Source of the DNA: an uncultured Bacteroidales bacterium
Lineage (GTDB): Bacteria; Bacteroidota; Bacteroidia; Bacteroidales; Paludibacteraceae
Reading direction: 5' to 3'
DNA: 64,000 bases
Assembly (NCBI GenBank): GCA_944322025.1
Contig: CALUOH010000009.1
Span: 62,001-126,000 of the forward strand
Part shown: in pieces, positions 1 to 12,124 of the stretch
How the letters are laid out: each line of letters begins with the position of its first letter
How positions within the stretch are numbered: the stretch's first letter is position 1
The notes under the pieces: model-generated
Told to the model about the DNA's origin: nothing
Seen by the model: the letters and a program-made list of their open reading frames with translations, nothing else
The model's database searches: none
Position numbers and translations under genes: made by a program

Positions 1-1398
1 GAAGTGCGTGAAACCAAGCGCGGTATGGAGGAATTGACTTCAGATATACCAAACGTGAGTGAGGAAGCTACTCGTAATCTTGATGAGAACGGCATCATCC
101 GCATAGGTGCATACGTTGTCCCAGGTGACATACTTATAGGTAAGATTACGCCGAAAGGAGAGACTGACCCGACACCAGAGGAAAAACTTTTGCGCGCCAT
201 ATTTGGAGATAAGGCGGGCGATGTTAAAGATGCATCGTTGAAGGCTTCTCCTTCGTTGCGAGGTGTAATTATAGGCAAGGAACTTTATTCAAAGGCAATC
301 AAGAACCGTAAGTCGCGTATTTCCGACAAAGTGGAACTTGACAGAATGGATGAAGAGTTCAATGTTCAGGTAGCCGAATTGAAAGCGATACTCATTGAGA
401 AACTTGTTTCTATTGTCAGTGGTAAAACCTCTCAAGGAGTCAAGGATTTCATGGGAGTTGATGTTATACCTAAGGGTATGAAGTTTACTCAGCGTATGCT
501 TAATGAGGTGGATTTCTCTACAATACAGCTTTCTAAATGGACGACTGATAACCAAAAGAATGAGATGATTAAGGAGATAGTAATCAATTATCTCCGTAAA
601 TATAAAGAACTTGATGCTATACTGAAACGCAAGAAGTTCAATCTTACAATTGGAGACGAACTGCCTTCCGGTATTGTGCAGTTGGCTAAGGTATATGTTG
701 CCAAGAAACGTAAGATACGAGTTGGAGACAAGATGGCCGGTCGCCACGGTAACAAGGGTATCGTGTCAAAGATTGTAAGACAAGAGGATATGCCGTTCCT
801 TGAAGACGGAACACCTGTTGATATTTGTTTGAATCCGCTTGGTGTGCCTTCACGTATGAATTTAGGCCAGATATTTGAGGCGGTGCTTGGCTGGGCAGGA
901 AAAGAACTTGGAGTCAAGTTTGCCACTCCGATTTTTGACGGTGCAAGTCTTGAGGACTTGGATTATTGGTGTGATAAGGCAGGCGTACCACGCTATGGTA
1001 AGTCATATTTGTATGACGGCGGTACAGGAGAACGTTTTGACCAACCGGCTACGGTGGGCGTGACTTATTTCTTGAAACTTGGGCACATGGTCGATGACAA
1101 GATGCATGCGCGTTCTATAGGACCATATTCACTTATTACACAGCAACCTCTTGGCGGTAAGGCTCAGTTCGGTGGTCAGCGTTTCGGTGAGATGGAGGTG
1201 TGGGCACTCGAAGCTTTCGGAGCAGCTCATATTTTGCAGGAAATATTGACCATCAAGTCTGACGATGTTGTCGGCAGGGCTCGTGCATATGAAGCCATAG
1301 TGAAAGGTGAACCTATGCCAGTGGCTGGAATTCCTGAGTCGCTCAACGTGTTGTTGCATGAATTGAGAGGTCTGGGTTTGAGTGTGAAACTTGAATAG
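1..1398 (+). CDS. rpoB: DNA-directed RNA polymerase subunit beta, C-terminal part (partial)
   Basis: This is the C-terminal portion of the RNA polymerase beta subunit. The reading frame is open from the first base, so the gene starts upstream of the window and the GTG at 4 is not its start. The segment [12 protein letters not shown] and the following motif around [12 protein letters not shown] are hallmark beta-subunit regions near the active centre. The end, with [21 protein letters not shown], is the conserved C-terminal clamp region that contacts beta'. rpoC follows after 60 bases in the usual rpoBC order, so the two are surely co-transcribed. Nothing in the visible part is unusual. Confidence 0.98.
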   Translation, partial: EVRETKRGMEELTSDIPNVSEEATRNLDENGIIRIGAYVVPGDILIGKITPKGETDPTPEEKLLRAIFGDKAGDVKDASLKASPSLRGVIIGKELYSKAIKNRKSRISDKVELDRMDEEFNVQVAELKAILIEKLVSIVSGKTSQGVKDFMGVDVIPKGMKFTQRMLNEVDFSTIQLSKWTTDNQKNEMIKEIVINYLRKYKELDAILKRKKFNLTIGDELPSGIVQLAKVYVAKKRKIRVGDKMAGRHGNKGIVSKIVRQEDMPFLEDGTPVDICLNPLGVPSRMNLGQIFEAVLGWAGKELGVKFATPIFDGASLEDLDYWCDKAGVPRYGKSYLYDGGTGERFDQPATVGVTYFLKLGHMVDDKMHARSIGPYSLITQQPLGGKAQFGGQRFGEMEVWALEAFGAAHILQEILTIKSDDVVGRARAYEAIVKGEPMPVAGIPESLNVLLHELRGLGLSVKLE

Positions 1399-1458
1399 GA
1401 GTATGATTCTTTCGTTTCAAACACTAAGTTTCTTAATATGCTTAAATGATAGAAAGTT

Positions 1459-4400
1459 ATGGCTTTTAGAAGAGAAAACAAAATAAAAACCAATTTCACT
1501 AAAATCTCTATTGGTCTTGCATCTCCAGAAGAAATTCTAGAGGCGTCATATGGAGAAGTTCTCAAACCTGAGACCATTAATTACCGCACGTATAAACCGG
1601 AGCGAGACGGTTTGTTTTGCGAACGAATATTCGGTCCGACGCGAGACTATGAGTGCCACTGTGGAAAATATAAACGTATACGTTACAAGGGCATTGTCTG
1701 TGACCGGTGTGGTGTTGAGGTAACGGAAAAGAAGGTACGTCGTGAGCGTTCAGGTCATATACAGCTTGTTGTTCCCGTAGCACATATCTGGTATTTCCGT
1801 TCGTTGCCTAATAAAATAGGATACCTATTAGGCATGCCGAGTAAGAAACTTGACTCCATAATATATTACGAGAAATACATAATACTTCAGCCAGGAGTAC
1901 TTGAAGGTATCGAGGGTGTGGTAGCGGGAGAACTGATAGAAGAGGACCGTTATTTGGAGTTGATGGATATTATTGATAGGGAGTACAAGGGGAATCAATA
2001 TCTTGACGATACAGACCCTAACAAGTTTATTGCCAAGATGGGTGCGGAGGCTATTTATGATATGCTTTGTGCTCTTGACCTTGATAAACTTTCTTATGAA
2101 TTGAGGGACAAGGCAAATACAGATACTTCTCAGCAGCGCAAAGCGGAAGCTCTGAAACGCCTCAATGTTGTGGAGTCTTTCCGTTCATCGAGGGATAGGA
2201 ATCGTCCAGAGTGGATGATATTGAAAACTATACCGGTTATACCACCTGAACTGCGACCTCTTGTGCCTCTGGATGGAGGGCGTTTTGCTACTTCTGACTT
2301 GAACGACCTGTACCGCCGTGTTATTATAAGAAACAATCGACTGAAAAGGTTGATAGAAATTAAGGCTCCGGAGGTTATATTACGCAACGAGAAGCGTATG
2401 CTTCAAGAGGCAGTGGATTCGCTAATAGACAACTCCAGAAAGTCGAGTGCCATGAAGACAGATGCGAATCGACCCCTGAAATCGCTATCTGACAGTCTTA
2501 AAGGTAAACAGGGACGTTTCCGCCAGAACCTTCTCGGTAAACGTGTCGATTATTCAGCGCGTTCGGTCATTGTTGTTGGTCCGGAGTTGCAGATGCATGA
2601 GTGCGGCTTGCCGAAAGATATGGCAGCCGAGCTTTATAAACCGTTCATTATCCGCAAGCTCATAGAGCGTGGCATAGTTAAGACTGTTAAATCGGCTAAG
2701 AAATTCATTGACAGAAAAGACCCTGTTGTATGGGATATATTGGAACATGTGATGAAAGGTCATCCTGTTCTTCTTAACCGTGCCCCTACGTTGCACCGTC
2801 TTGGTATACAGGCGTTTCAGCCAAAGATGATAGAGGGAAAAGCCATACAGTTGCATCCGCTTGCATGTACGGCGTTCAATGCCGACTTTGATGGAGACCA
2901 GATGGCGGTTCATCTCCCGTTAGGAAATGAGGCTATACTGGAGGCTCAGTTGCTTATGCTGGCTTCGCATAATATACTTAATCCGGCGAACGGTTCTCCG
3001 ATTACGGTGCCGTCGCAGGATATGGTACTCGGTCTTTACTACATTACTAAACCACGCAAAGGTGCTAAGGGAGAGGGTTTGAAGTTCTATTCTCCAGAAG
3101 AGGTAGAGATTGCGTATAACGAGCAACAAGTAGATGTTCACGCCATAATATCAGTTCGTCATCAGGACGGGTTTGACAAAGAGGGTAATCCTATAATTCG
3201 CCTAATAGAGAACACGACCGTCGGTCGCGTCATTGTAAACAAATATGTTCCGGCAGAGGTAGGTTATATCGATGAACTTCTCTCTAAGAAATCGTTGAGA
3301 AATATTATTGGTCGTGTTATAGAGACATGTGGTGTGGCGCGTACAGCCAAGTTCCTCGATGACATTAAGAACCTCGGTTATTATATGGCATTCCGTGGAG
3401 GTCTGTCGTTCAATCTGGCCGATGTGATAATTCCGGAAGAGAAAGAGGCTCTCGTCAATGCTGGATATGAGGAAGTGGAGAATATCATGAACGATTATAA
3501 CATGGGTTATATCACATATAACGAGCGTTATAATCAGATAATCGATACATGGACGCGTGTGAACAGCGAACTGACCAACGTTGTGATGAAGAAGCTTACC
3601 AATGACAATCAAGGATTTAATTCCGTGTTCATGATGCTAGACTCCGGAGCGCGTGGTTCTCGCGAGCAGATACGTCAGTTGTCCGGTATGCGTGGTCTTA
3701 TGGCTAAGCCGCAGAAAGCGGGAGCTGAGGGAGGCCAGATTATCGAGAACCCTATTCTTGCCAACTTCAAAGAAGGCCTTTCGGTGCTGGAATACTTCAT
3801 CTCTACACATGGTGCGCGTAAAGGTCTTGCGGATACGGCATTGAAGACTGCCGATGCGGGTTATCTGACGCGCCGTCTTGTCGATGTCAGCCATGATGTG
3901 ATTATCACTGAGGAGGATTGCGGCACATTGCGAGGACTAGTGGCTACCGAGATTAAAAACAATGAGGAAGTTGTGGCATCGCTGTATGAGCGCATACTTG
4001 GCCGTGTTTCAGTGCATGATGTGATAGATCCGATTACTGGTGAGATTATAGTCGAGGCTGGACAGGAGATAGTCGAGTCTGCCGCCAAGAGAATTCAAGA
4101 GTCTCCAATAGAACGAGTAGAGATACGTTCGGTACTTACGTGTGAGTCTAAACATGGTGTTTGTGCCAAGTGTTACGGTCGTAACCTTGCTACAGGTCGT
4201 TTGGTCAACAAGGGTGAGGCAGTGGGTGTCATCGCGGCGCAGTCTATCGGTGAGCCGGGAACACAGTTGACCCTCCGTACATTCCACGTTGGTGGTGTGG
4301 CATCGAATATCGGTGCTGAGTCGAGTATCATATCAAAATATGATGGTATTCTTGATATTGAAGAGTTGCGAACAGTTGATGTTGTTGATGCTGATGTGTC

Positions 4401-5769
4401 GTATCAGGTCGTAGTAGGCCGTTTGGCTGAGGCGCGTATAGTTGACCCCAATCACAATGTTGTACTTACAACTCAAAATATACCTTACGGATCTAAACTG
4501 TTCGTTAAAAACGGTTCGGAAGTCCACAAGGGCGATAAGATATGCGAATGGGATCCGTTTAATGCGGTTATTGTGTCTGAGGTCAACGGTAAGATTGAGT
4601 TTGAATCGATGATAGAGAACGTGACGTACAAGGTTGAAGCCGATGAGACTACCGGTCTGCGCGAGAAGATTATCATCGAGTCGAAAGACAAGACTAAGGT
4701 ACCCTCGGCTCATATTGTAGATTCTAACGGTAATGTTCTCCGCACTTATAATCTGCCAGTGGGAGCTCACGTGGTTCTTGATGAGAAAGCTACTGTCAAG
4801 ACGGGAGATTTCCTTGTGAAGATACCGCGTGCTGTCGGTAAAGCAGGTGATATAACGGGTGGTCTGCCACGTGTTACTGAGCTATTCGAGGCGCGTAATC
4901 CGTCTAATCCTGCAGTCGTGGCCGAGATTGATGGTGAGGTGTCTTTCGGCAAAATCAAGCGCGGTAACCGTGAGATTATTATAACATCAAAGACGGGAGA
5001 GGAGAAGAAATACCTCGTGCAGCTTTCAAAACAGATACTTGTGCAGGAGAACGACTACGTGCGTGCTGGAACTCCGCTTTCTGATGGAGCCGTGACTCCG
5101 TCTGATATCCTCGCGATTAAAGGACCTACAGCAGTACAGGAGTACATTGTCAACGAGGTTCAGGATGTCTACCGGTTGCAGGGTGTGAAAATTAACGACA
5201 AGCACTTTGAGGTTATCGTACGCCAGATGATGCGCAAGGTGCAAATTGAGGATGCTGGCGATACGAGATTCCTTGAAGGACAGGTTGTTGACAAAATTGA
5301 ATTCATAGAAGAGAATGACCGCATGTGGGGCAAGAAAGTTGTAGTTGACGCGGGAGATTCTGAAACTTTTATGAAAGGTCAGATTGTTACTGCCCGTAAG
5401 CTGCGGGATGAGAATAGTATGTTGACACGTAAGGATTTACGTCTTGTCGAGGCACGTGATGCCATGCCAGCTACATCAGTACAGATGTTGCAGGGTATAA
5501 CTCGTGCCGCATTGCAGACAAGTAGTTTTATGTCGGCAGCATCATTCCAAGAGACAACCAAGGTGCTTAATGAGGCGGCAATTAACGGTAAGGTTGATTA
5601 TCTCGAAGGCATGAAAGAGAATGTAATTGTGGGTCATAAGATACCTGCAGGTACAGGTCTACGTGAGTATGACAACTTGATTGTATCGTCTATGGACGAA
5701 CATGAACGTATGTCTGATGCGAGCAAGAATGTAACCGATATCAGCAATATCTCTGATGGAATTAATTGA
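1459..5769 (+). CDS. rpoC: DNA-directed RNA polymerase subunit beta'
   Basis: This is the full-length (1436 aa) beta' subunit, which carries the catalytic magnesium site of RNA polymerase. The N-terminal zinc finger is visible as CHCGKYKRI followed by CDRCGVEV. The absolutely conserved active-site loop [15 protein letters not shown] follows. A second zinc site lies in the later part ([17 protein letters not shown]). The bridge-helix and trigger-loop region appears as [15 protein letters not shown]. Length and order fit Bacteroidetes RpoC. The gene lies 60 bases downstream of rpoB. No terminator is seen directly after the stop; the next promoter starts about 40 bases downstream. Confidence 0.98.
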   Translation: MAFRRENKIKTNFTKISIGLASPEEILEASYGEVLKPETINYRTYKPERDGLFCERIFGPTRDYECHCGKYKRIRYKGIVCDRCGVEVTEKKVRRERSGHIQLVVPVAHIWYFRSLPNKIGYLLGMPSKKLDSIIYYEKYIILQPGVLEGIEGVVAGELIEEDRYLELMDIIDREYKGNQYLDDTDPNKFIAKMGAEAIYDMLCALDLDKLSYELRDKANTDTSQQRKAEALKRLNVVESFRSSRDRNRPEWMILKTIPVIPPELRPLVPLDGGRFATSDLNDLYRRVIIRNNRLKRLIEIKAPEVILRNEKRMLQEAVDSLIDNSRKSSAMKTDANRPLKSLSDSLKGKQGRFRQNLLGKRVDYSARSVIVVGPELQMHECGLPKDMAAELYKPFIIRKLIERGIVKTVKSAKKFIDRKDPVVWDILEHVMKGHPVLLNRAPTLHRLGIQAFQPKMIEGKAIQLHPLACTAFNADFDGDQMAVHLPLGNEAILEAQLLMLASHNILNPANGSPITVPSQDMVLGLYYITKPRKGAKGEGLKFYSPEEVEIAYNEQQVDVHAIISVRHQDGFDKEGNPIIRLIENTTVGRVIVNKYVPAEVGYIDELLSKKSLRNIIGRVIETCGVARTAKFLDDIKNLGYYMAFRGGLSFNLADVIIPEEKEALVNAGYEEVENIMNDYNMGYITYNERYNQIIDTWTRVNSELTNVVMKKLTNDNQGFNSVFMMLDSGARGSREQIRQLSGMRGLMAKPQKAGAEGGQIIENPILANFKEGLSVLEYFISTHGARKGLADTALKTADAGYLTRRLVDVSHDVIITEEDCGTLRGLVATEIKNNEEVVASLYERILGRVSVHDVIDPITGEIIVEAGQEIVESAAKRIQESPIERVEIRSVLTCESKHGVCAKCYGRNLATGRLVNKGEAVGVIAAQSIGEPGTQLTLRTFHVGGVASNIGAESSIISKYDGILDIEELRTVDVVDADVSYQVVVGRLAEARIVDPNHNVVLTTQNIPYGSKLFVKNGSEVHKGDKICEWDPFNAVIVSEVNGKIEFESMIENVTYKVEADETTGLREKIIIESKDKTKVPSAHIVDSNGNVLRTYNLPVGAHVVLDEKATVKTGDFLVKIPRAVGKAGDITGGLPRVTELFEARNPSNPAVVAEIDGEVSFGKIKRGNREIIITSKTGEEKKYLVQLSKQILVQENDYVRAGTPLSDGAVTPSDILAIKGPTAVQEYIVNEVQDVYRLQGVKINDKHFEVIVRQMMRKVQIEDAGDTRFLEGQVVDKIEFIEENDRMWGKKVVVDAGDSETFMKGQIVTARKLRDENSMLTRKDLRLVEARDAMPATSVQMLQGITRAALQTSSFMSAASFQETTKVLNEAAINGKVDYLEGMKENVIVGHKIPAGTGLREYDNLIVSSMDEHERMSDASKNVTDISNISDGIN

Positions 5770-5805
5770 TGCCGGACTTGCATAAATAAAATTATTGATT
5801 GATTG

Positions 5806-5837
5806 TTTGGCAGTTATGACAAATTGTTGTAACTTTG
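5806..5837 (+). promoter_or_regulatory. Bacteroidetes-type promoter for rimP-nusA-infB
   Basis: TTTG at 5806-5809, a 20-base spacer and TAACTTTG at 5830-5837 match the -33/-7 consensus of the Bacteroidetes primary sigma factor. Transcription would begin about 5-7 bases further on, leaving a leader of about 60 bases before rimP. Confidence 0.8.
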
Positions 5838-5856
5838 CTGTCAGAAGTGATGAAAT

Positions 5857-5884
5857 GAGGGGGGCTGATTGGTCCCCCTCTTTC
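5857..5884 (+). promoter_or_regulatory. GC-rich hairpin with short T tract in the rimP leader
   Basis: GAGGGGG at 5857-5863 pairs with CCCCCTC at 5874-5880 and is followed by TTTC. It lies downstream of the apparent rimP promoter. It may therefore terminate rpoC read-through, attenuate the rimP operon, or both. The T tract is short, so termination strength is uncertain. Confidence 0.5.
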
Positions 5885-5906
5885 GTGCCGAAAGTTTAAT
5901 GAAAGT

Positions 5907-6374
5907 ATGATACAAAAGGAGCTGATAGAAGATATAGTGAACAAAAAGCTGGATGGTACGGAATATTTCCTTGTGAATGTTTCTGTATCAGCCGCTAATG
6001 ACATCCTAGTGGAGATTGATAGTGACTATGTTGTTGATATTGATTATTGTGTGGAGTTGAACCGATATATTGAGGAACGTTTGGACCGTGAGTCTGAGGA
6101 TTTTAGTCTTGAGGTAGGTTCAGCGGGACTTACAGCTCCGTTGAAGTTGTTGAGACAATACAGAAAAAACATAGGAAATGAAGTGGAAGTGATATGCAGG
6201 GATGGCAAGAAACATGTTGGCCGGCTTAAACATGTTGGAGAAGAAGCGTTTGTAGTGACGGAAACAAATATGATAAGGAAAGAAGGAGATAAGCGTAAAA
6301 AGCTTTATGAAGAGGATATTGTGTTCGGGTATGACGAAATAAAATCAACAAAATATATAATCAATTGTAAGTAA
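5907..6374 (+). CDS. rimP: Ribosome maturation factor RimP
   Basis: A 155-aa protein of the RimP (DUF150) family, needed for maturation of the 30S subunit. The central segment LEVGSAGLTAPL corresponds to the family motif (usually EVSSPGLDRPL) at the domain boundary. The C-terminal half is the SH3-like beta-rich domain. The gene is immediately followed by nusA with one base between stop and start, the standard rimP-nusA-infB operon. That context makes the assignment secure despite modest sequence conservation. Confidence 0.95.
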   Translation: MIQKELIEDIVNKKLDGTEYFLVNVSVSAANDILVEIDSDYVVDIDYCVELNRYIEERLDRESEDFSLEVGSAGLTAPLKLLRQYRKNIGNEVEVICRDGKKHVGRLKHVGEEAFVVTETNMIRKEGDKRKKLYEEDIVFGYDEIKSTKYIINCK

Positions 6375-6375
6375 A

Positions 6376-7626
6376 ATGGCTAAAACAGAGACCGTAAATC
6401 TTGTCGATACATTTGCCGAGTTTAAGGAACTGAAAAGTATTGACCGTTCGACTTTAATATCGATTTTGGAAGAGTCGTTCAGAAGCGTGATAGCTAAAAT
6501 GTATGGCTCGGACGAAAATTATGATGTTATTATAAATCCGGATAAGGGCGACTGTGAAATATGGCGGACACGCATTGTTGTCGATGATGATGATTTAGAA
6601 GATGAGAATACTCAGATTGCTCTTTCAGAAGCCAAGAAAATAGATGAAGATTATGAGGTGGGGGAAGAGGTGGTAGATGCTGTCGATTTTCTCTCGTTCG
6701 GCCGTCGTGCCGTGCTTAATTTGCGCCAGACGTTGGCCTCCAAGATATTAGAAATACAGAAAGACGGGTTGTATACAAAGTATGCTGATCTAGTTGGACA
6801 GATTGTTACAGGAGAGGTGTATCAAGTGTGGAAAAAGGAGGTGTTGCTTTTGGATGACGACGGAAACGAGATGTTGCTCCCGAAGACAGAGCAGATACCT
6901 CGTGACTTCTATCGTAAGGGAGATTCTGTACGTGCTGTTGTGTTGAGAGTTGACAATAAGAACAATAATCCAAAGATATATCTTTCTCGCACATCACCCA
7001 TGTTTCTAGAACGTCTGTTTGAACTTGAAGTGCCAGAGATTCACGATGGGCTTATAACGATAAAGAAAGTGGTGCGTATACCGGGAGAGAGAGCCAAGGT
7101 GGCAGTAGAATCGTTTGATGACAGGATTGACCCAGTCGGAGCATGTGTCGGCATGAAGGGGGCGCGTATCCACGGCATCGTGCGCGAGCTGAAAAACGAA
7201 AATATAGATGTGGTGAATTATACGTCTAATGTGAGCCTGCTGATTACAAGAGCGTTGAGTCCTGCAAAGGTACAGACAATAGAGATGGACGATGAGAATA
7301 GAAGAGCTAACGTTTTCTTAAAACCAGAGGATATATCTTTGGCGATAGGCAAGAACGGAAATAACATAAAGCTCGCCACTATGCTTACCGGATATACGAT
7401 TGATGTTTTCCGTAACGATGCTGAGATTGACGAGGAGGATATATATATCGATGAATTCAACGATGAGATAGACTCATGGATAATTGATGTGCTTAAAGGC
7501 ATAGGGTGTGATACAGCGAAAAGTGTGCTCAATATTCCACGCGAGGAGCTTATACAGCGTACCGATCTTGAAGAGGAGACTGTGGACGAAGTACTCCGCA
7601 TATTGCAATCAGAGTTTGAGCAATAA
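6376..7626 (+). CDS. nusA: Transcription termination/antitermination factor NusA
   Basis: NusA binds RNA polymerase and nascent RNA and modulates pausing, termination and antitermination. The 416-aa protein has the N-terminal polymerase-binding domain, an S1 domain (GQIVTGEVYQVWKKEVLLLD onwards) and tandem KH domains (VGMKGARIHGIVREL and ISLAIGKNGNNIKLA). It ends with a short acidic helical tail that lacks the duplicated C-terminal repeats of the E. coli protein, as is usual in Bacteroidetes. It sits between rimP and infB and is probably transcribed from the promoter at 5806. Confidence 0.97.
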   Translation: MAKTETVNLVDTFAEFKELKSIDRSTLISILEESFRSVIAKMYGSDENYDVIINPDKGDCEIWRTRIVVDDDDLEDENTQIALSEAKKIDEDYEVGEEVVDAVDFLSFGRRAVLNLRQTLASKILEIQKDGLYTKYADLVGQIVTGEVYQVWKKEVLLLDDDGNEMLLPKTEQIPRDFYRKGDSVRAVVLRVDNKNNNPKIYLSRTSPMFLERLFELEVPEIHDGLITIKKVVRIPGERAKVAVESFDDRIDPVGACVGMKGARIHGIVRELKNENIDVVNYTSNVSLLITRALSPAKVQTIEMDDENRRANVFLKPEDISLAIGKNGNNIKLATMLTGYTIDVFRNDAEIDEEDIYIDEFNDEIDSWIIDVLKGIGCDTAKSVLNIPREELIQRTDLEEETVDEVLRILQSEFEQ

Positions 7627-7733
7627 TGTGCCAATAACACTCTATGGCGGCTATTTTGTTACCAAAGAGAATGACGGCATTAAGTGAGTGACGGATATTT
7701 TGTGTAAAGTAGTTAGACAGAGGATATTATTAT

Positions 7734-10715
7734 ATGGCAAGATTAGGACAGTTAATAAAACAATTGAATATAGGACTGAATACGGCAGTAGAGTTTCTAA
7801 AGAAGAAAGGCTTTGGAGTTGATGGCGGTTCAGTTAATCTTAAACTTACTGAGGAACAGGAGAATGCTCTTATTTCTGAGTTTGGTACGGATGAGGATGT
7901 AAAACGCCGGCAGGAGGCTGTGGTGCGCAAAACCAAGCCTGAGGTTAAGAAGCCCATTGTTGAAGAGATAAAGGTCGCAAGTAGTGTGCCTCACATAAAG
8001 GTAGTCGGAGTGGTAGATTTGGAACAACAGACAGGGAAGCATACCTTTAATAAGTCCGTTGAATCACGGATGGATAAGCCTGCGGAGGCTAAGACCGAAG
8101 AACATAATATTGCTACAGAGACTACAGATGTCGAACGTCAATCGAAGTCGGAAGTAGCGGTAAGTGTGCCTGATGCTGAAAATAAAACAGTGGAGAGCAA
8201 GCCTGCTATGTCCGTTAGAACTGCTTCTGAACAAGAGATGCATACAGAGCGTGTTCTTAGTGTAGAGCATGCCAAGAAAGATGTCTCCAATGGAGAGAAG
8301 AAAGAGTTTCCCAAAAACCAATTGCCAGATAATAAAGAAAATGAAGAGAGGAAGGATAAGGTTGTGAAACCTGAATCAATTACAGATGTGGTTAAACAAG
8401 AGGATGCCGTTCGTCAGTCGGTAGAAAAAAAGGAGGAAGAGATATTCAAGATTGAGAATACTGTTAAAGCTCAGATTAAAGTCATAGATAAAATAGACCT
8501 GTCCGCTATAAACAATTCAACCCGTCCTGCCAAAAAGAGCAGAGAGGAGAAGCGCAAGGAGCGCAATGCCATAGATGAGAGACGTAGACAGCAGAACAAT
8601 AAGGGTGGGAATACGCCGCAAGTAGCTTTAGTCAGTGATGCAGAAAAAAGCAGTAAACCTAAGGCGGATGCGGAGACCAGTGATGTACAGAAGAAAAAAC
8701 GTAAGCGCATCGGCGGTGAGAAAGTAGATGTTAACAAGGTGTTCAATGCCCCTAATAAACAGGGCAGCAAGAGGGTGCATTCAAAGCATCAGATACATAT
8801 TCCACAGGTGAATGAAGAGGATGTGGCGAAACAGGTGAAGGAGACACTTGCCCGTCTTACAGAAGGAAACAAAGGAGCTAAAAAAGGTGCGAAATACAGG
8901 AAAGAGAAGCGGGAAGCGAACATGCAGCGTATGCAGGCAGAGGTGGCGGCAGAGAGAGCGGAGGCAACTGTGCTTAAACTCACGGAGTTTGTTACTGCTA
9001 ATGAACTTGCTGCCATGATGAATGTGCCTGTGACACAGATTATACAGACATGTTTTAACCTTGGGCTTTTCGTTTCGATAAATCAGCGTCTTGATGCTGA
9101 GACTATTAATATCGTGGCAGACGAATTTGGATTCAAGACAGAGTTTGTAAGTGCGGAAGTGGTCAATGCAATACAGGAAGAGGCGGACAAGGAGGAAGAC
9201 CTTGTGCCGCGTCCTCCGATTGTTACGGTAATGGGACATGTCGACCATGGTAAGACATCTTTGCTTGACTATATCCGAAAGTCGAATGTTATAGCCGGCG
9301 AGGCAGGCGGAATTACGCAGCATATAGGTGCGTACAATGTGACGCTTGATGACGGGCGACACATAACATTCCTTGATACACCGGGTCATGAGGCATTCAC
9401 TGCCATGCGTGCCCGTGGTGCGAGGGTGACAGATATTGCCATAATTATTGTTGCTGCGGATGATAACGTGATGCCGCAGACTGTGGAGGCAATAAACCAT
9501 GCTTCGGCTGCCGGAGTTCCTATAGTGTTTGCCATAAACAAGATAGATAAGCCCAATGCCAATCCGGAGAAAATCAAAGAGGAGTTGGCTAATATGAATT
9601 ACCTCGTTGAGGACTGGGGTGGTAAATATCAGTCGCAGGAGATTTCTGCAAAGAAAGGAATCGGTGTGCCGGAATTGCTTGAAAAAGTTCTTCTGGAGGC
9701 AGAACTGCTTGACCTTAAAGCTAATCCGAACAGGAAGGCGACAGGGTCTGTCATAGAGTCCTCTTTGGATAAGGGGCGTGGGTATGTTGCCACGGTTCTT
9801 GTGAATAACGGTACGTTGAAAGTTGGCGATGTGATGTTGGCCGGTACATCTTATGGACGTATCAAGGCAATGTTCAATGAACGTAACCAGCGTATCAAAC
9901 AGGCCGGGCCGTCAGAGCCTGTTCTTGTGCTTGGACTCAACGGAGCGCCACAAGCAGGGGATAACTTTAATATTTTCGATGAGGAACATGAGGCGCGTGA
10001 GTTGGCGAACAAGCGCGAACAGCTGGCGCGCGAGCAGAGTCTGCGCACATCAAAGCATTTGACCTTAGACGAGATAGGCCGCCGTATAGCACTCGGCAAT
10101 TTCCAAGAGCTGAATGTCATAGTGAAAGGTGATGTGGACGGTTCTATTGAGGCACTTTCGGATTCGCTCCTGAAGCTCTCGACAGAAGAGATACAGGTCA
10201 ATGTCATCCATAAGGCTGTCGGTCAGATTTCGGAGTCGGATGTCATGCTCGCAGCCGCATCTAATGCCATTATCGTGGGCTTCCAAGTACGTCCGTCGCT
10301 CGGGGCGCGTAAACTCGCTGAAAAGGAGGAGATAGATATACGTCTCTACTCAATAATATATGATGCGATAGAGGAGCTGAAAGCCGCAATGGAAGGAATG
10401 CTTGCGCCGGAGATTAAGGAAGAGGTGGTAGGTACACTGGAGATACGCGAGATATTCAAGATTGCCAAAGTAGGTACTATCGCCGGATGTATGGTCAAGG
10501 AGGGCAAGGTAAAACGTACAAGCAAGGTGCGTCTCATACGCGACGGTATTGTGATATATACGGGTGAACTCGCTTCTCTGAAACGAATGAAGGACGATGT
10601 TAAGGAGGTGAACTCCGGATACGAGTGCGGTCTGAACATAGCCAATTACAATGATATACGCATCGGCGATATAGTAGAGGCTTATGACGAGGTAGAGGTG
10701 AAGAAAACGCTTTAA
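7734..10715 (+). CDS. infB: Translation initiation factor IF-2
   Basis: IF-2 is the GTPase that places initiator tRNA on the 30S subunit. The 993-aa protein starts with an IF2_N helix-rich module ([20 protein letters not shown]). A long, charged, poorly conserved Lys/Glu-rich linker runs to roughly residue 410, followed by a second IF2_N module. The G domain begins near residue 500 with [15 protein letters not shown] (G1); DTPGHEAF (G3) and NKIDKPNA (G4) follow. The C-terminal half carries domains II-IV. The gap of about 107 bases after nusA contains no clear promoter. The long linker is normal for Bacteroidetes. Confidence 0.98.
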   Translation: MARLGQLIKQLNIGLNTAVEFLKKKGFGVDGGSVNLKLTEEQENALISEFGTDEDVKRRQEAVVRKTKPEVKKPIVEEIKVASSVPHIKVVGVVDLEQQTGKHTFNKSVESRMDKPAEAKTEEHNIATETTDVERQSKSEVAVSVPDAENKTVESKPAMSVRTASEQEMHTERVLSVEHAKKDVSNGEKKEFPKNQLPDNKENEERKDKVVKPESITDVVKQEDAVRQSVEKKEEEIFKIENTVKAQIKVIDKIDLSAINNSTRPAKKSREEKRKERNAIDERRRQQNNKGGNTPQVALVSDAEKSSKPKADAETSDVQKKKRKRIGGEKVDVNKVFNAPNKQGSKRVHSKHQIHIPQVNEEDVAKQVKETLARLTEGNKGAKKGAKYRKEKREANMQRMQAEVAAERAEATVLKLTEFVTANELAAMMNVPVTQIIQTCFNLGLFVSINQRLDAETINIVADEFGFKTEFVSAEVVNAIQEEADKEEDLVPRPPIVTVMGHVDHGKTSLLDYIRKSNVIAGEAGGITQHIGAYNVTLDDGRHITFLDTPGHEAFTAMRARGARVTDIAIIIVAADDNVMPQTVEAINHASAAGVPIVFAINKIDKPNANPEKIKEELANMNYLVEDWGGKYQSQEISAKKGIGVPELLEKVLLEAELLDLKANPNRKATGSVIESSLDKGRGYVATVLVNNGTLKVGDVMLAGTSYGRIKAMFNERNQRIKQAGPSEPVLVLGLNGAPQAGDNFNIFDEEHEARELANKREQLAREQSLRTSKHLTLDEIGRRIALGNFQELNVIVKGDVDGSIEALSDSLLKLSTEEIQVNVIHKAVGQISESDVMLAAASNAIIVGFQVRPSLGARKLAEKEEIDIRLYSIIYDAIEELKAAMEGMLAPEIKEEVVGTLEIREIFKIAKVGTIAGCMVKEGKVKRTSKVRLIRDGIVIYTGELASLKRMKDDVKEVNSGYECGLNIANYNDIRIGDIVEAYDEVEVKKTL

Positions 10716-10802
10716 TCATATTTTGTATAATCATTAATTACAGGTCTGGCATGATGCGCCGCGCGGGCTGCATGTGTCAGGCCTGTATTGGTATATATAG
10801 TT

Positions 10803-11366
10803 ATGGAATTGAACTGGACTTGGAATATACTCGATATTGTGATAGCCTGTGTTCTGGCATACGGCTTCATACAAGGGCTGCGCCACGGGATAGTCAAGGA
10901 ACTTGCGTCGATAGCGGCCCTGCTTGTAGGTATTTATGCCGCCAAGATGTTTGCGGAGACGGTGGCAGCATCTATTATCAAGACGTTTTCGTGGGATGCA
11001 TCGGTGTCGCTTGTGGTGGCGTATGTATTTGTGTTTGTGGTGGTGGCAGGGCTTGTGAACCTTGCGGCACATCTGATTACGAAGGTGTTGCGATACGCAT
11101 CGTTGGGCTGGGTGAACCGTTTGGTCGGCTGTTGTTTCGGTACGATGAAGATGGCACTGATTGTCAGTGTCGTACTGAATATAATGACGTTTTGCGGTGT
11201 TGCAGGGGATGCCTCCAAGCAGTCGGTTCTGTTCAACCCGATATCGGGAATACTGTCGAAAGTGCTGCCGTTCGCGGATTTTGAGCTGCCTGATATATCA
11301 TTGCCTGATATAGATTTGCCTTCTTTGGAGACGGATAAAGATAAGTCAGAGACGTCTTCTGTCTGA
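10803..11366 (+). CDS. CvpA family membrane protein
   Basis: A 187-aa membrane protein of the CvpA family (colicin V production accessory protein-like), whose molecular role is not settled. The start at ATG 10803 (MELNWTWNILDIV) is preferred over the in-frame upstream start because it begins the conserved first segment. Three to four hydrophobic helices are visible, including LASIAALLVGIYAAK and the VVAYVFVFVVVAGLVNL stretch, followed by a short hydrophilic acidic tail. It follows infB by 87 bases; CvpA genes sit here in other Bacteroidales. A strong terminator follows. Confidence 0.85.
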   Translation: MELNWTWNILDIVIACVLAYGFIQGLRHGIVKELASIAALLVGIYAAKMFAETVAASIIKTFSWDASVSLVVAYVFVFVVVAGLVNLAAHLITKVLRYASLGWVNRLVGCCFGTMKMALIVSVVLNIMTFCGVAGDASKQSVLFNPISGILSKVLPFADFELPDISLPDIDLPSLETDKDKSETSSV

Positions 11367-11444
11367 CTGTGGAATGAGGCAGTGGGAGGAGCTGTCAGTA
11401 ATGCCAATGGAGTCATGATGTAAGAGGTGTTGTCACGGGTCACA

Positions 11445-11491
11445 AGGGGCGCGGTTTGCTGCTATATAGCACGCAGTCCGCGCCCTTTTTT
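11445..11491 (+). terminator. Intrinsic terminator after the cvpA-like gene
   Basis: GGGCGCGG (11447-11454) pairs with CCGCGCCC (11478-11485) across a loop of about 23 bases and is followed by six T residues. It ends the rimP-nusA-infB-cvpA transcription unit. Confidence 0.85.
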
Positions 11492-11658
11492 GTCACGTAG
11501 TCAATCAGTTTCTTCTCTATGTCTTACGTGCGGGTATGCGAGTGTCCGGAAAAGTGAGGAAAAACCCTCAGAGGAAGGGCGGGAGGATGCCCTTATATCG
11601 GGGTGCGGATTGCTTTGGGGTGGCTGTCCGCTTCGGTGGTGCTTCCTGACTGTTGGCT

Positions 11659-11680
11659 CGAGAATACGTGTTTTTAACCT
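11659..11680 (+). repeat. Dispersed repeat family A, copy A1
   Basis: The core reads CGAGAATACGTGTTTTTAAC, one base different from the family core CGAGAGTACGTGTTTTTAAC, and is followed by CTATTTT. It lies in the 471-base gap between the cvpA terminator and the rpmB promoter. Nothing else was found in this gap apart from those two signals. Confidence 0.75.
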
Positions 11681-11758
11681 ATTTTCACTGTGTTTGTTCG
11701 GGATTTGCGGGTTCATGGCATATTTGCGGGTCAAACAGGAAATAAATTTGCTGACTGC

Positions 11759-11789
11759 TTGTGTATGTGGATAAAAAGTCGTACCTTTG
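11759..11789 (+). promoter_or_regulatory. Bacteroidetes-type promoter for rpmB-rpmG-DUF4295
   Basis: TTG at 11759-11761, a 20-base spacer and TACCTTTG at 11782-11789. It lies about 48 bases upstream of the rpmB start. Confidence 0.8.
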
Positions 11790-11837
11790 CACACTCATTT
11801 TGGGAATAATGTGGAACAATAAAAAGATATAAGTAAA

Positions 11838-12098
11838 ATGTCAAAGATTTGTCAGATTACCGGTAAGAAAGCGATGGTTGGAAATAATGTTTCCCACTCG
11901 AAACGCCGCACGAAACGTACGTTTGAGGTAAATCTCTTTACCAAGAAGTTCTATTATGTGGAGCAGGGATGCTGGATTAGCCTGAAGCTGTCAGCGTCGG
12001 GGCTCCGTACTATAAACAAGCTCGGACTTGATGCAGCTCTGACTCGTGCTGTGGAAAAGGGCTATTGTGATTGGAAGGATATTAAAGTTTTGGCGTAA
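11838..12098 (+). CDS. rpmB: 50S ribosomal protein L28
   Basis: An 86-aa protein with the L28 signature: [20 protein letters not shown] at the N-terminus, then the basic SKRRTKRTF segment and a C-terminal [12 protein letters not shown]. It begins a small ribosomal operon with rpmG 26 bases downstream and a DUF4295-type gene after that, a cluster typical of Bacteroidetes. The N-terminal cysteine-containing strand has only one cysteine, so it is the zinc-free form. Confidence 0.97.
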   Translation: MSKICQITGKKAMVGNNVSHSKRRTKRTFEVNLFTKKFYYVEQGCWISLKLSASGLRTINKLGLDAALTRAVEKGYCDWKDIKVLA

Positions 12099-12124
12099 AC
12101 TTTTCATTCAGGAGGAATTAGACT

